This document shows, one piece after another, positions 54,437 through 63,995 of a stretch of 64,000 bases of DNA. Made by a program: the position numbers and the translations under genes. The notes under the pieces were generated by a model. It saw only the letters and a program-made list of their open reading frames with translations, made no database searches and had not been told where the DNA came from. Each line of letters begins with the position of its first letter. Within the stretch, counting starts at the first letter, position 1. Source of the stretch: Brevibacillus parabrevis (GTDB lineage: Bacteria > Bacillota > Bacilli > Brevibacillales > Brevibacillaceae); contig NZ_RHHV01000012.1 of assembly GCF_003710905.1 (NCBI RefSeq), forward strand, positions 620,001 through 684,000, given 5' to 3'.

Positions 54437-56845
54437 ATGCAGCAACAACATGAGCGAGAGCGGCAACCTGACAGGGAGCGCGCGTTTGACAACCCCGTAT
54501 GTATTCAAACGTTTACCGAGGGCGAATGCCTGGCCCTTTTGCAAAAAATAGAAGAAAGTCGCACCATTCATTCCGAAGAGCAGCTTGATCAGGCAGAAGC
54601 CGCTGTTCTTGCCAGACTGTCAATCTTGCGCATGATGAAAAAAGGCGGAACAGCCATGGCGCAGGAGTGGCTGGACCGGGCTTTGGCGTTGCAACCGAAC
54701 GATCCGTATGCGCTCGGTGCCCAGCTACGGCTTTTCTTGCTGCAGTTGCGCAGTCATGAACTGGAGACAGCGTTTCCGACCTTGCGGGAGACGGACAATG
54801 TAGTCGCCAAAAGGCGGGCGGTGGAAGTGCTCGTAGATAAGGCGCTTCAGGCCCAAGACGACATCGGCAACTGGCAGGCGATGGCCAAAGCAGCGCTTCG
54901 CGTAGCCAACATGCTCGCAGACGAGCGGACGACGGCGTTGGCGGAAGCGATGGTCGCCCTGTACGACAGGCGACAGATGCTGCTGGAAGAGCTGCTTGCG
55001 CGCGTGCAAGCTTATGGAGCCTCGCTCTCCGGCGTCTTTTTTTCCGCCGAGCTGCTTACGCAACTGCAAGAGACGATTCGCGCCCTCAACCAGCAAGCGC
55101 AGGAAAAAGAGCAGTTGCTGCCAGAGGAAGATAGCGAGCTGGCGCATGACGGGCCGACCAGCGAGGACCAGGACAAACGGACGGCATTGGAGCAGTTGGA
55201 GAGTTTGATCGGTCTGGACGAGATCAAACAGCGCGTGCGCCAGTTGGCCCAGTTTTTGCAATATCGCCAGCTTCGCGAGCAAAAAGGCTGGCACATGCAC
55301 GACCAGCTCCCGTTGCATCTCGTGCTCATGGGCAATCCTGGCACCGGAAAGACGACATTGGCGCGCTTGATTGCCCGCCTGTACCATGAGCTGGGGCTTT
55401 TGGCCAAGGGACAGCTGATTGAAGTAGATCGCTCCCATCTGGTCGGCGGCTATGTCGGCCAGACGGAACAGCGGGTGATGGATGCGATCAAGCAGGCAGA
55501 CGGCGGCGTCCTGTTTATTGATGAAGCATACAGCTTGAAGCGGCCGGACAGCTCGGGCAGCGACTACGGGCAAAATGCGATCGACACGCTGGTAGCCGCC
55601 ATGACGAGTGGGGAGTACGCCGGGCGCTTTGTCGTCATGCTCGCTGGCTACCCGGAAGAAATGCGGCACTTTTTGTACGCCAATCCCGGTTTGTACAGCC
55701 GTTTTCCCCAGACAGGCCACTTCGTTTTGCCGGATTACTCGGCGGACGAGCTGGTGCAAATTGCCGATGCGGTGGCGGCGCGCAACGATTTTACCTTGAC
55801 GGATGCCGCCAAACTGGCCTTGCGCGAGCGAATCGAGAAAGCGCAAGTGGACGACACATTCGGCAACGCCAGAACGGTCACCAGCCTCGTCCTGGATGCG
55901 ATTTTTGCCAAAGGACGAGCCACGGCGGGCAAAGCTTTGCAATGGGACGATTTCACGATTTTGCGCCCGGAGGATGTCCGCGAGCTGGCTGCGCCCCAGG
56001 CGGAAAAGCCTGCGGAGGCAAAGCTTCAGGCGTTAATCGGACTCGATCAGGTGAAATCCGAGTTGAAAAAAATCGCGGCGTACGTCGCGGTGCAGCAGGA
56101 GCGCTCGGCAAGAGGCTTGCCCAAGAGCGCGATCGAACTGCACGCTGTATTTACGGGCAATCCGGGTACGGGCAAAACGACCGTCGCCCAGTTGTACGCG
56201 CAAATTTTGCAGGAGGTCGGGTATTTGAAGCGCGGCCACCTGGTCACCGTGAGCCGAGCCGATTTGGTCGCGGGATTCGTCGGACAGACCGCCGCTCTCA
56301 CTCGCAGAAAAGTGCGTGAAGCATTGGGCGGTGTCCTGTTTATCGACGAGGCGTACGCCTTGCTCGGGAGCAGCCAGCAAGACTTCGGTCAGGAAGCGAT
56401 TCACACGCTCGTGGAAGAAATGACGCGGCACGCGGAAAACCTCGTCGTAGTGCTGGCGGGCTATCCGCAAGAGATGAGCGGCCTTCTGCTGAGCAATCCC
56501 GGGCTTGTGTCCCGCTTTAAAAAGTACATTCACTTTGCCGACTACTCGGTGGCGGAGCTGGTCTGCATCTTGCAACAGGCGGCACAGCAGGCAGGCTATG
56601 TGATCGAGGCGAACGCCGTTGCAGCGATTGCGCAAAGTCTGGAAACAGCCGAGCAGAAGCAGATGCTGCAAGGAAACGGACGGTTGAGCTACAATCTTTT
56701 GCAGGAAGCGATCCAAAACCAGGCGATGCGACTCACGAGTATTCCGCGGGAAGCCTGGGATGAAAAGTTGCTCGCGACGCTGTCGTGGAGTGACTTCGAA
56801 CCGCTTCTGACCTTGCAATCAGAAGAAACCGGGACAAAAGACTAG
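54437..56845 (+). CDS. Tandem CbbX/SpoVK-type AAA+ ATPase
   Basis: An 802-residue protein with a helical, TPR-like N-terminal region (1-240) and two complete CbbX-type AAA+ domains (about 250-520 and 525-800). Both have GNPGTGKTT (299-307; 574-582) and FIDEAY Walker B motifs. SpoVK in Bacillus and EccA in type VII secretion share this fold, but SpoVK has one domain. The ATG at 54437 follows GGGAGGA. No T7SS genes are adjacent. A remodelling ATPase in sporulation or secretion is an inference. Confidence 0.82.
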   Translation: MQQQHERERQPDRERAFDNPVCIQTFTEGECLALLQKIEESRTIHSEEQLDQAEAAVLARLSILRMMKKGGTAMAQEWLDRALALQPNDPYALGAQLRLFLLQLRSHELETAFPTLRETDNVVAKRRAVEVLVDKALQAQDDIGNWQAMAKAALRVANMLADERTTALAEAMVALYDRRQMLLEELLARVQAYGASLSGVFFSAELLTQLQETIRALNQQAQEKEQLLPEEDSELAHDGPTSEDQDKRTALEQLESLIGLDEIKQRVRQLAQFLQYRQLREQKGWHMHDQLPLHLVLMGNPGTGKTTLARLIARLYHELGLLAKGQLIEVDRSHLVGGYVGQTEQRVMDAIKQADGGVLFIDEAYSLKRPDSSGSDYGQNAIDTLVAAMTSGEYAGRFVVMLAGYPEEMRHFLYANPGLYSRFPQTGHFVLPDYSADELVQIADAVAARNDFTLTDAAKLALRERIEKAQVDDTFGNARTVTSLVLDAIFAKGRATAGKALQWDDFTILRPEDVRELAAPQAEKPAEAKLQALIGLDQVKSELKKIAAYVAVQQERSARGLPKSAIELHAVFTGNPGTGKTTVAQLYAQILQEVGYLKRGHLVTVSRADLVAGFVGQTAALTRRKVREALGGVLFIDEAYALLGSSQQDFGQEAIHTLVEEMTRHAENLVVVLAGYPQEMSGLLLSNPGLVSRFKKYIHFADYSVAELVCILQQAAQQAGYVIEANAVAAIAQSLETAEQKQMLQGNGRLSYNLLQEAIQNQAMRLTSIPREAWDEKLLATLSWSDFEPLLTLQSEETGTKD

Positions 56846-56855
56846 GTTTTGTCCC
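56831..56855 (+). promoter_or_regulatory. Perfect hairpin across the AAA+ gene stop codon
   Basis: GGGACAAAA (56831-56839) and TTTTGTCCC (56847-56855) with the stop codon in the loop. No T tract follows, so it may be a weak terminator or an mRNA-stabilising stem. Confidence 0.5.
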
Positions 56856-56877
56856 ACACATCTGTCTTCCTACTCTT

Positions 56878-56904
56878 TTGACAATTCACCCGATCCCGTA
56901 TAAT
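56878..56904 (+). promoter_or_regulatory. Promoter of the subtilase gene
   Basis: Perfect hexamers TTGACA (56878-56883) and TATAAT (56899-56904), but with a short 15-bp spacer. Confidence 0.5.
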
Positions 56905-56940
56905 GGTAATACAAGCCATGAGGGGAAGGGTGTTTTTTCG

Positions 56941-59241
56941 TTGCAAAAGAAATGGCATGCTACACTATCTACTACCATCGCCGTAACGATGCTGCTGACC
57001 AGTTTGCCAGCGGCGGCCAGACAAGAAGGGGAGAGACGGGGCAATATTGAGATCGAAGCCAAAGAGGGGCTGGCGATCGAGAAAACGTCAACCAAAAAGA
57101 GCGCGTCCGAACTCGTCATCATCCAGCTGTCAGGCCCTGTCCGTGAAGAGTGGAAAGAGAAGCTGACAGATATGGGAGCGACATTGGGCGATTACATACC
57201 GGACTACGCTTTCCTGGCAAAGCTTGCAGACGAAGAGCAGCAAGAAGAAATCGAGCAGCTTTCCTTCGTGAAAAAAGTGATTCCGTTTCAGCCGAAAGCC
57301 AAACTGGCACCGCAGCTGCGCTCCTCGCTGGAAAAAGACAAGGCGGTAGAGGTGGCGGTGATCGGTTTTGACCAAAACGTCGACATGGTGCGAACAGTAA
57401 GCCGTTTAGCCGATGACGCCGATATGGCAGGGCTTGCCACGCCAGAGGACGCGCCGCATATTTCGATCGCTACGATGAACGAGGACGCGATTGGGCAGGT
57501 CATCGAGTCAGAGGATGTGATCGCGATCGTTCCGGTGCCGCAAAACGAGCTGCACAACGACATCGCGGCCAGCATCATTCATGCGGATGAGCTGTACTCG
57601 ACAGGATATACAGGAAAAGGGCAGATCGTCGGCGTAGCGGATACCGGGCTTGATACAGGCAAGCTCAGCTCCATGCACCCGGATTTTTCCGGCCAGGTGA
57701 AAAGCTTGTACGCGCTTGGACGACCAGACGATGCGAGCGATCGGCACGGGCATGGGACGCACGTAGCTGGCGCGCTGCTCGGAACGGGAGAAGCTTCGGA
57801 TCAGCAATATAAAGGAATGGCTCCCGGGGCCAAGCTTGTCTTTCATTCGATTCAGGATCGCAGCGGCAACCTGGTGACGGACGTGGAAACGATTTTGCAG
57901 GAGGCGTATGCCGACGGAGCGCGGATTCACTCCGACTCATGGGGAGCGAATGACAACGGGGATTACAGTTTAAGCTCGTTTCTGTTCGATCGCTTCTTGT
58001 GGGAGCATCCCGACATGACGGCATTGATCGCTGCCGGAAACAAGGGGCTGGCAGGCTATCAAACGATCGGCAGTCCTGCCACGGCGAAAAACGTCATTGC
58101 AGTCGGGGCGAGCGAGAGTGTTCGTCCCAGCTTGGGCGAGCATTCCGACAATCAAGACGAAGTGTGGGAAGAAAGCAGTCGCGGCCTGACAGCAGACGGA
58201 CGCCTGAAACCGGATATCGTAGCGCCAGGGACATCCATCTTGTCGACCAGGTCTTCGCTTGCTCCGAGCAAAAATTTTGACAAGCGCTTCAACGATTATT
58301 ATGCCTACATGAGCGGGACGAGCATGGCGACCCCGATTTTGGCGGGCGGTGTCGCGCAAATTCGCCAGTACCTGGACGAGCAGGGGGAAAAAGAGCCAAG
58401 CGGAGCGTTGCTCAAGGCCATACTGTTGGCCAGCGCAGATGATTTGGGAGAAGACATGCGCTTGCAAGGCTTTGGCCGTGCCAATCTGCAAGAAGCGATC
58501 CAGACGAATTACAAGGATGTACAAGACGGGCTGCGAACGAGAGAAAAAGCCGAGTATGCGATCAAGGTGACGGACAGCTCCAAGCCGCTTGCCATCACGC
58601 TTGCCTGGACAGACTATCCCGCGTCTTTTGCCGCCCGGCGCACGCTTGTCAACGATTTGAACCTCAAGGTCACTACGCCAAGCGGCGAGCGCCTGAACGG
58701 AAACGACTTTTTCGAAGCGCCTTATGACGATCAGGTCGACAACCTCAACAACGTGGAACAAGTGTGGATTGTGGAACCGGAAAAAGGGACGTACACGGTG
58801 ACCGTGGAAGGCTACAACATTCCGAAAGGTCCGCAGCCATACGCTCTGGCGACGACGGGAAAATGGGCAAAAGCTGACAATGACGGCGGCGACGATGATG
58901 GCGAGACAGGGAATGGCGATAACTACGAAGTCAAGAGCGAACTGAAAAAAGGGACACTCGGCAAGAAAACGCCCTACAAGGAATTTACGATTCGCACCTA
59001 TAACGCGGGCGAACTGGACGTGTCTGCGCAATGGGATGAGGAAGCCGATGTGAATGTGTACGTGTACGACAACAACACGCGGGAGGAATTGGCCGCTGCA
59101 ACAGGAACAGATAACCCGGAAAAGCTGACGGTGTCGTTGCCAAAGTCCGGCTTGTTCAAGATTCGCGTCGAGCTTGCGGATGGCAAAGAAGCGAAGTTTC
59201 AGATGAACATCAGCTATCCAGGAAAAAAGAAGAAGCGGTAG
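56941..59241 (+). CDS. Secreted subtilisin-like serine protease (S8, KP-43-like)
   Basis: The 766-residue pre-pro-enzyme has a signal peptide (TIAVTMLLTSLPAAARQ), an inhibitor-type propeptide (about 30-200), and a peptidase S8 domain with catalytic Asp234 (VADTGLD), His271 (HGHGTHVAG) and Ser461 (SGTSMATP). After the catalytic domain come a beta-sandwich (about 520-640) and a C-terminal PPC-like domain. This resembles the KP-43 oxidation-stable alkaline proteases. The start is a TTG at 56941 after GAGGGGAAGGGTG. It ends in a Lys/Arg-rich tail. Confidence 0.9.
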   Translation: MQKKWHATLSTTIAVTMLLTSLPAAARQEGERRGNIEIEAKEGLAIEKTSTKKSASELVIIQLSGPVREEWKEKLTDMGATLGDYIPDYAFLAKLADEEQQEEIEQLSFVKKVIPFQPKAKLAPQLRSSLEKDKAVEVAVIGFDQNVDMVRTVSRLADDADMAGLATPEDAPHISIATMNEDAIGQVIESEDVIAIVPVPQNELHNDIAASIIHADELYSTGYTGKGQIVGVADTGLDTGKLSSMHPDFSGQVKSLYALGRPDDASDRHGHGTHVAGALLGTGEASDQQYKGMAPGAKLVFHSIQDRSGNLVTDVETILQEAYADGARIHSDSWGANDNGDYSLSSFLFDRFLWEHPDMTALIAAGNKGLAGYQTIGSPATAKNVIAVGASESVRPSLGEHSDNQDEVWEESSRGLTADGRLKPDIVAPGTSILSTRSSLAPSKNFDKRFNDYYAYMSGTSMATPILAGGVAQIRQYLDEQGEKEPSGALLKAILLASADDLGEDMRLQGFGRANLQEAIQTNYKDVQDGLRTREKAEYAIKVTDSSKPLAITLAWTDYPASFAARRTLVNDLNLKVTTPSGERLNGNDFFEAPYDDQVDNLNNVEQVWIVEPEKGTYTVTVEGYNIPKGPQPYALATTGKWAKADNDGGDDDGETGNGDNYEVKSELKKGTLGKKTPYKEFTIRTYNAGELDVSAQWDEEADVNVYVYDNNTREELAAATGTDNPEKLTVSLPKSGLFKIRVELADGKEAKFQMNISYPGKKKKR

Positions 59242-59275
59242 GTTAGCCCAGCGATCAGGAAAAGGAACAGAAAAG

Positions 59276-59321
59276 GACAAAGCTCTGCGCTAGTACCGAG
59301 GCAGAGCTTTGTCTTCTTTTT
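59276..59321. terminator. Bidirectional terminator containing the pucR stop codon
   Basis: A perfect 13-bp stem, GACAAAGCTCTGC / GCAGAGCTTTGTC (59276-59288, 59301-59313), with T-rich flanks. The minus-strand regulator stops within the loop. Confidence 0.88.
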
Positions 59322-60936
59322 GCAGCCATTGCTGTGCGTGCAGGGCGATTTCCAGACAGAGACGACGCTCAGGCGAAGCGAAATCGTCTCCGATCAACTC
59401 CGCGATTTTTTCCAGGCGATGATACAGCGTTTGCCGATGGATGAACAATTGCTCGGCGGCCGCCTGCTTGGACAGATTGGCATTCAAATAGACGTGCAGC
59501 GTCTGGGTCAGTGCTGATCCATGCTTTTCGTCGTGCGCAAGCAGCGGGCCGAGGTAATCGGTGATGAAATGGTCCAGGACAGGCTCGGCCGGAATGTGAA
59601 ACAGCAGGCGAAACAACCCCAGATCGGAAAAAAACGGGCTGCTAGAGTCGCGCTGGAAGGTGAGCGCCTGCTCCGCTTCCGCCAGATGTCGTCCCGCATC
59701 GGACAAACGCTTGCCCACGCGCCCGATCCCGCAGCGAATTTGGGTGTCTGCTCCGAGCATTTGTACGGCGATCCGCTTCAAGTCAGCCCACGCCTTTTCC
59801 AATGCCCGCCGGGAATCTGCCCGCGGCTTCGGTTCGATCAGCAAAAAATAAAAGCGGTGGCCCATACAGCGGATGAACGGCAAAAAGCCTTGGCGCGTCA
59901 ACAGCGAACGGTATATCGCGGTCAATTCGTGCGGCGGGAGGGCGCCTTCTGCGGCTGGTTCCGATTTTTCGCAGGAGACGATCAACGTATGGTAGCTCAC
60001 TGTTTTCACGCTTCCCGACAACCCAAGGAGTGTACGCATATGATCTTCTGTCATCGGCCGATCGGCGATCAGATCGTCGAACAGTCGGTTTTCCATCACC
60101 CGGGCTTGTTCTTCGGCAAACATTTTTCGCATAAAAAACTGGGCCATGGCGGAGACGGTGTTGTCGAGCGCAAGCAGCATGTACTCGTCCGCATCCCGCT
60201 CGTACAAAATGACGCCTACATAGGCGAGCAAATGCCCCATTGCCATAACCGGCTGGTAGACGAGCTGCTTGGTCATGGATAACGGGTGGAAGCGGACGCT
60301 GGCATCACGGGTGTCCTCTTCGGCAAAAAGCGATGCCATCAGCTCGTTCATCTCTACCTGGACGGCATGGGGCAAAACGGGAACGTACTGGGCCGCGACA
60401 TCCGGCGAGTAAAACAACACCTGGGTTTGCACGGCCGCCTGAAAATGCTGGAGCAGCTTGGGGATGCTTGCCGCCTGGAGGCTGAGCTGCTGCAAGCCTC
60501 GGGAATACGCCTCCAGATCACGCAAAGCCTGCATCTGGCGATTGATCAAATGCTCGTGCAAGTCTTGGGTAATATCGACAAAGCGCACGGGCTGATGGAA
60601 GATGATCAGCGGAAACTCGTGATGATCCGCCATTTCCAGCATGTCAGCGGGAATCGCCGGGATGTATTCGCCAAGCTCGATGCACAGCCCGGATGCTTTG
60701 CGCCGAATCAATTCAGCCAAATAGGCAAGCCGCTTCTCTTTTGCCCCGCCAAAACCAAGCCCTGTCGAGAGGATGAGTTCGCCGCCATTGAGAAACTGTC
60801 CCGTATCTGCTGTTTCCAGGACATGCACCCAGCGAACCGGACGAGCCAGTCCGCGGTGGCCCGCGACCACTTCTGCGTGCTGAAACAGCGGGCGTTTGAT
60901 TGCTTCTGTGATCGTCAAGCGCCAGTCATTGCTCAT
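59290..60936 (-). CDS. PucR-family transcriptional regulator
   Basis: A 548-residue regulator with an N-terminal PucR domain (ITEAIKRPLFQHAEVVAGHRGLARPVRWVHVLETAD...LILSTGLGF), a GGDEF-like central region and a C-terminal PucR HTH (LTQTLHVYLNANLSKQAAAEQLFIHRQTLYHRLEKIAELIGDD). The ATG at 60936 is six bases from AAAGGAG. It is divergent from the semialdehyde dehydrogenase and aminotransferase genes and is the likely activator of that pathway, with beta-alanine or a related compound as possible inducer. Confidence 0.9.
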   Translation of the reverse strand: MSNDWRLTITEAIKRPLFQHAEVVAGHRGLARPVRWVHVLETADTGQFLNGGELILSTGLGFGGAKEKRLAYLAELIRRKASGLCIELGEYIPAIPADMLEMADHHEFPLIIFHQPVRFVDITQDLHEHLINRQMQALRDLEAYSRGLQQLSLQAASIPKLLQHFQAAVQTQVLFYSPDVAAQYVPVLPHAVQVEMNELMASLFAEEDTRDASVRFHPLSMTKQLVYQPVMAMGHLLAYVGVILYERDADEYMLLALDNTVSAMAQFFMRKMFAEEQARVMENRLFDDLIADRPMTEDHMRTLLGLSGSVKTVSYHTLIVSCEKSEPAAEGALPPHELTAIYRSLLTRQGFLPFIRCMGHRFYFLLIEPKPRADSRRALEKAWADLKRIAVQMLGADTQIRCGIGRVGKRLSDAGRHLAEAEQALTFQRDSSSPFFSDLGLFRLLFHIPAEPVLDHFITDYLGPLLAHDEKHGSALTQTLHVYLNANLSKQAAAEQLFIHRQTLYHRLEKIAELIGDDFASPERRLCLEIALHAQQWLQKEDKALPRY

Positions 60937-60987
60937 GTGCTTCTCCTTTTCCTGCCCGTCTACGTGAAGAGAGCCTTTTTCCGAACG

Positions 60988-61079
60988 GACAATTGACACT
61001 ATGTATGATGAATGCTACCGAATGCTTAGCGTTTTGTCTAGTGATGACAAGCTTTATTTTTGGATAAAATGGAATTGTC
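60988..61079. promoter_or_regulatory. Cluster of GACAA/TTGTC half-sites between pucR and mmsA
   Basis: GACAA (60988-60992), the perfect dyad TTGTC-N7-GACAA (61034-61050) and TTGTC (61075-61079) lie in the 170-bp divergent region. Candidate regulator binding sites. Confidence 0.45.
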
Positions 61080-61107
61080 AAACAAATGAGCGTAAGGAGT
61101 TGAAAGG

Positions 61108-62616
61108 ATGAACACAGCCGCTGTTGGAAATCCATTGAAAAACTACGTAGGAGGGCAATGGGTGGAGTCGCAGGCAACCCGTTTTGAGGATGTGCCCAAT
61201 CCGGCGACAGGTGAACTGCTTTCCCGCGTACCGCTGTCGACGAAGGAAGACGTGGACAAGGCCGTTGCCGCTGCGAAGGAAGCTTTCGTAGGCTGGAGCG
61301 CAACTCCTGTAGTCGATCGGGCGAGGATCATGTTCCGCTTCCACAGTCTGTTGATGAAGCACGAGGACGAGCTGGCACGGATGATCACGCTGGAGAACGG
61401 CAAAAATTTGCCGGAGTCGCAGGCAGAGCTGTTGCGCGGGCTGGAAATGGTCGAGTTTGCCTGCGGGATGCCGACCTTGCTGATGGGCGAGACGCTGCCG
61501 AACATCGCGGCCAACATTGACAGCCAGTCGATCCGCTTCCCGCTCGGTGTCGTCGGCGGGATTACACCGTTCAACTTCCCGGTGATGGTTCCGATGTGGA
61601 TGTATCCAATCGCGATTACGGCGGGCAATACGTTCGTTCTCAAACCTTCGGAGCGCACTCCGCTGTCCTGTATCCGCATTGCCGAATTGCTGAAAGAAGC
61701 AGGCTTGCCGGACGGCGTATTCAACGTCGTTCACGGCGCTCACGATGTCGTCAACGGCTTGTTGGAGCATCCTGATGTGAAGGCCATCTCCTTCGTCGGC
61801 TCGCAGCCTGTAGCGGAGTACGTGTACAAAACGGCGGCGGCTCACGGCAAACGCGTGCAGGCGCTGGCGGGCGCGAAAAATCACCATTTGGTCATGCCGG
61901 ACACCGACTTGAAGCGGGCGGCGAAAACGATCGTCAGCTCGGCGTTCGGTTGCGCTGGCGAGCGATGCATGGCGGCGAGTGCCGTGGTCGCTGTGGAGGA
62001 AATCGCCGACGAACTGGTGGCGCATCTGATCGAAGAATCCAATGCGCTGAAGATGGGCAACGGTCTTGAGGCAGGCGTCGATCTCGGTCCGGTCATCCGT
62101 GACGCGCATTTGTCCAAAGTCCACAGCTACATCGAAAAGGGAGTGGAATCCGGGGCAGCGTTGGTGCGAGACGGACGGGAGGATGCGAAACAACAAGGGA
62201 GCGGCTATTTCCTCGGCCCGACCATTTTTGACCAGGCGGATGCGGAAATGGTCATCGTGCGCGACGAAATTTTTGCGCCTGTGCTCAGTGTCATGCGCGT
62301 GAGCAACTTTGAAGAAGGATTGGCGACGATCAGCCGTTCCCGCTTCGGCAACGGGGCGACGATTTACACGAACAACGGAAAATGGGGCAGAGAATTTGTG
62401 CAGCGGGTGGAAGCAGGGATGGTCGGCGTCAATGTCGGCGTGCCCGCGCCTATGGGCTTTTTCGCCTTCTCGGGCTGGAAAGAATCGTTTTACGGAGATC
62501 TCCACGCAAACGGCAAGGACGGCGTCATGTTCTTCACCAAGAAAAAGACGGTCACCTCCAGATGGTTTGAAGATGGCGATACAAGCATCGGCTCGCAAAA
62601 AGTGTTCGTCAAATAA
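61108..62616 (+). CDS. mmsA: CoA-acylating methylmalonate/malonate-semialdehyde dehydrogenase
   Basis: This enzyme oxidises methylmalonate semialdehyde or malonate semialdehyde to propionyl- or acetyl-CoA with NAD+. The 502-residue product has the NAD motif region, the PFNF motif with Asn157, and catalytic Cys287 in FGCAGERCMAAS, which together with EFACGMPTLLMGE distinguishes MmsA/IolA from other aldehyde dehydrogenases. AAGGAG precedes the ATG. In this context its substrate is more likely malonate semialdehyde from beta-alanine than an inositol intermediate. Confidence 0.9.
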   Translation: MNTAAVGNPLKNYVGGQWVESQATRFEDVPNPATGELLSRVPLSTKEDVDKAVAAAKEAFVGWSATPVVDRARIMFRFHSLLMKHEDELARMITLENGKNLPESQAELLRGLEMVEFACGMPTLLMGETLPNIAANIDSQSIRFPLGVVGGITPFNFPVMVPMWMYPIAITAGNTFVLKPSERTPLSCIRIAELLKEAGLPDGVFNVVHGAHDVVNGLLEHPDVKAISFVGSQPVAEYVYKTAAAHGKRVQALAGAKNHHLVMPDTDLKRAAKTIVSSAFGCAGERCMAASAVVAVEEIADELVAHLIEESNALKMGNGLEAGVDLGPVIRDAHLSKVHSYIEKGVESGAALVRDGREDAKQQGSGYFLGPTIFDQADAEMVIVRDEIFAPVLSVMRVSNFEEGLATISRSRFGNGATIYTNNGKWGREFVQRVEAGMVGVNVGVPAPMGFFAFSGWKESFYGDLHANGKDGVMFFTKKKTVTSRWFEDGDTSIGSQKVFVK

Positions 62617-62630
62617 AGGGGGCTTTCGCG

Positions 62631-63995
62631 ATGGAGCAAGATCAACAGTTGCAAGAGTACGACAAGGACAGCCTGCTTGCGTCAGACCGCGAGCACATGT
62701 GGCACCACATGTCGCCCTACAATCCGAACCCGATGATCGTGACAGGCGCCCAAGGCTCCTGGATCACCGATATTGACGGCAATCGCTACCTGGATGGCAT
62801 GTCGGGCCTGTGGTGTGTCAACGTCGGCTACGGGCGCAAGGAGCTGGCAGACGCCGCCTATGAGCAGTTGAAGCAGCTCGCCTATTTCCCGCTGACGCAA
62901 AGCCATGTGCCAGCGATCCGGCTCGCGGAAAAAGTCAGCGAGTGGCTGGGGGAAGAGTATCGCGTCTTCTTTTCCAACAGCGGATCGGAGGCGAACGAAG
63001 TCGCATTCAAAATCGCGCGCCAGTACCATCACCAGAACGGAGAACCAGGGCGCTACAAGTTCATTTCGCGCCACCGCGCTTACCACGGCAACACGATGGG
63101 GGCGCTGGCAGCGACAGGCCAAGCAGTGCGCAAGGAAAAGTACGAGCCGCTCGCACCAGGATTTTTGCACGTTCCGCCGCCGTACTGTTATCGCTGTCCA
63201 GCGGGAAAATCGTACGGCAAGTGCAATCTGGAATGCGCCCAGTATTTCGATCAGGTGATCAACTGGGAAGGCGAGAAAACAGTGGCTGCGGTGATTATGG
63301 AGCCGACGATTACGGGCGGGGGAGTGCTCGTCCCGTCACCGGAGTACATGCCGAAGGTGCGGGAGATTTGCGACAAGTACGGCGTCCTGATGATCGTCGA
63401 TGAGGTCATTTGCGGGTTTGGCCGCTCCGGCAAACATTTTGGCCATCAAAACTTCGGCATCAAGCCGGACATCGTCACGATGGCAAAAGGAATTACGAGC
63501 GCGTACTTGCCTCTGTCGGCAACAGCCGTGCGGGCGGACATCGCCGACAAGTTCAACGAGCAGGGCAATAATGCGCACTTCCGCCATGTCAACACGTTTG
63601 GCGGCAATCCGGCCGCCTGTGCGCTCGCGTTGAAAAACCTCGAAATTTTGGAAGAGGAAAAACTGGTCGAGCGTTCGGAACAGTTGGGAGCGGAACTGCG
63701 GGCCAAGCTGGCGTTTCTCGCGGATCATCCTTACGTCGGCGACATTCGCAGCTTCGGCTTCCTGATGGGGATCGAGCTGGTGGAGGATCGCAAAACAAAA
63801 GAGCCTGCCGCACCGGCGAAGCTCACACAGGTGATCGGCGAATGCAAAAAGCGCGGACTCATCATCGGCCGCAACGGCGACACGATTCCAGGCTTCAACA
63901 ACGTGCTCACCCTGTCTCCGCCGTTTTCCACGACTAGCGAGGACATCGACTTTATTGCCCGCGTCATGAAAGAAGCTTTCGATACGTTGGAGTAG
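62631..63995 (+). CDS. Class III omega-aminotransferase (beta-alanine:pyruvate type)
   Basis: A 454-residue PLP aminotransferase of fold type I. It has SNSGSEANEVAFKIARQYH, HRAYHGNTMGALAATG, IVDEVICGFGRSGKHFGHQNFGIKPDI and the Schiff-base Lys286 in MAKGITSAYLPL. The sequence resembles omega-amino acid:pyruvate aminotransferases such as YhxA. It starts 14 bp after mmsA, so malonate semialdehyde would pass straight to MmsA. The gene is complete, ending five bases before the window edge. Confidence 0.88.
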   Translation: MEQDQQLQEYDKDSLLASDREHMWHHMSPYNPNPMIVTGAQGSWITDIDGNRYLDGMSGLWCVNVGYGRKELADAAYEQLKQLAYFPLTQSHVPAIRLAEKVSEWLGEEYRVFFSNSGSEANEVAFKIARQYHHQNGEPGRYKFISRHRAYHGNTMGALAATGQAVRKEKYEPLAPGFLHVPPPYCYRCPAGKSYGKCNLECAQYFDQVINWEGEKTVAAVIMEPTITGGGVLVPSPEYMPKVREICDKYGVLMIVDEVICGFGRSGKHFGHQNFGIKPDIVTMAKGITSAYLPLSATAVRADIADKFNEQGNNAHFRHVNTFGGNPAACALALKNLEILEEEKLVERSEQLGAELRAKLAFLADHPYVGDIRSFGFLMGIELVEDRKTKEPAAPAKLTQVIGECKKRGLIIGRNGDTIPGFNNVLTLSPPFSTTSEDIDFIARVMKEAFDTLE

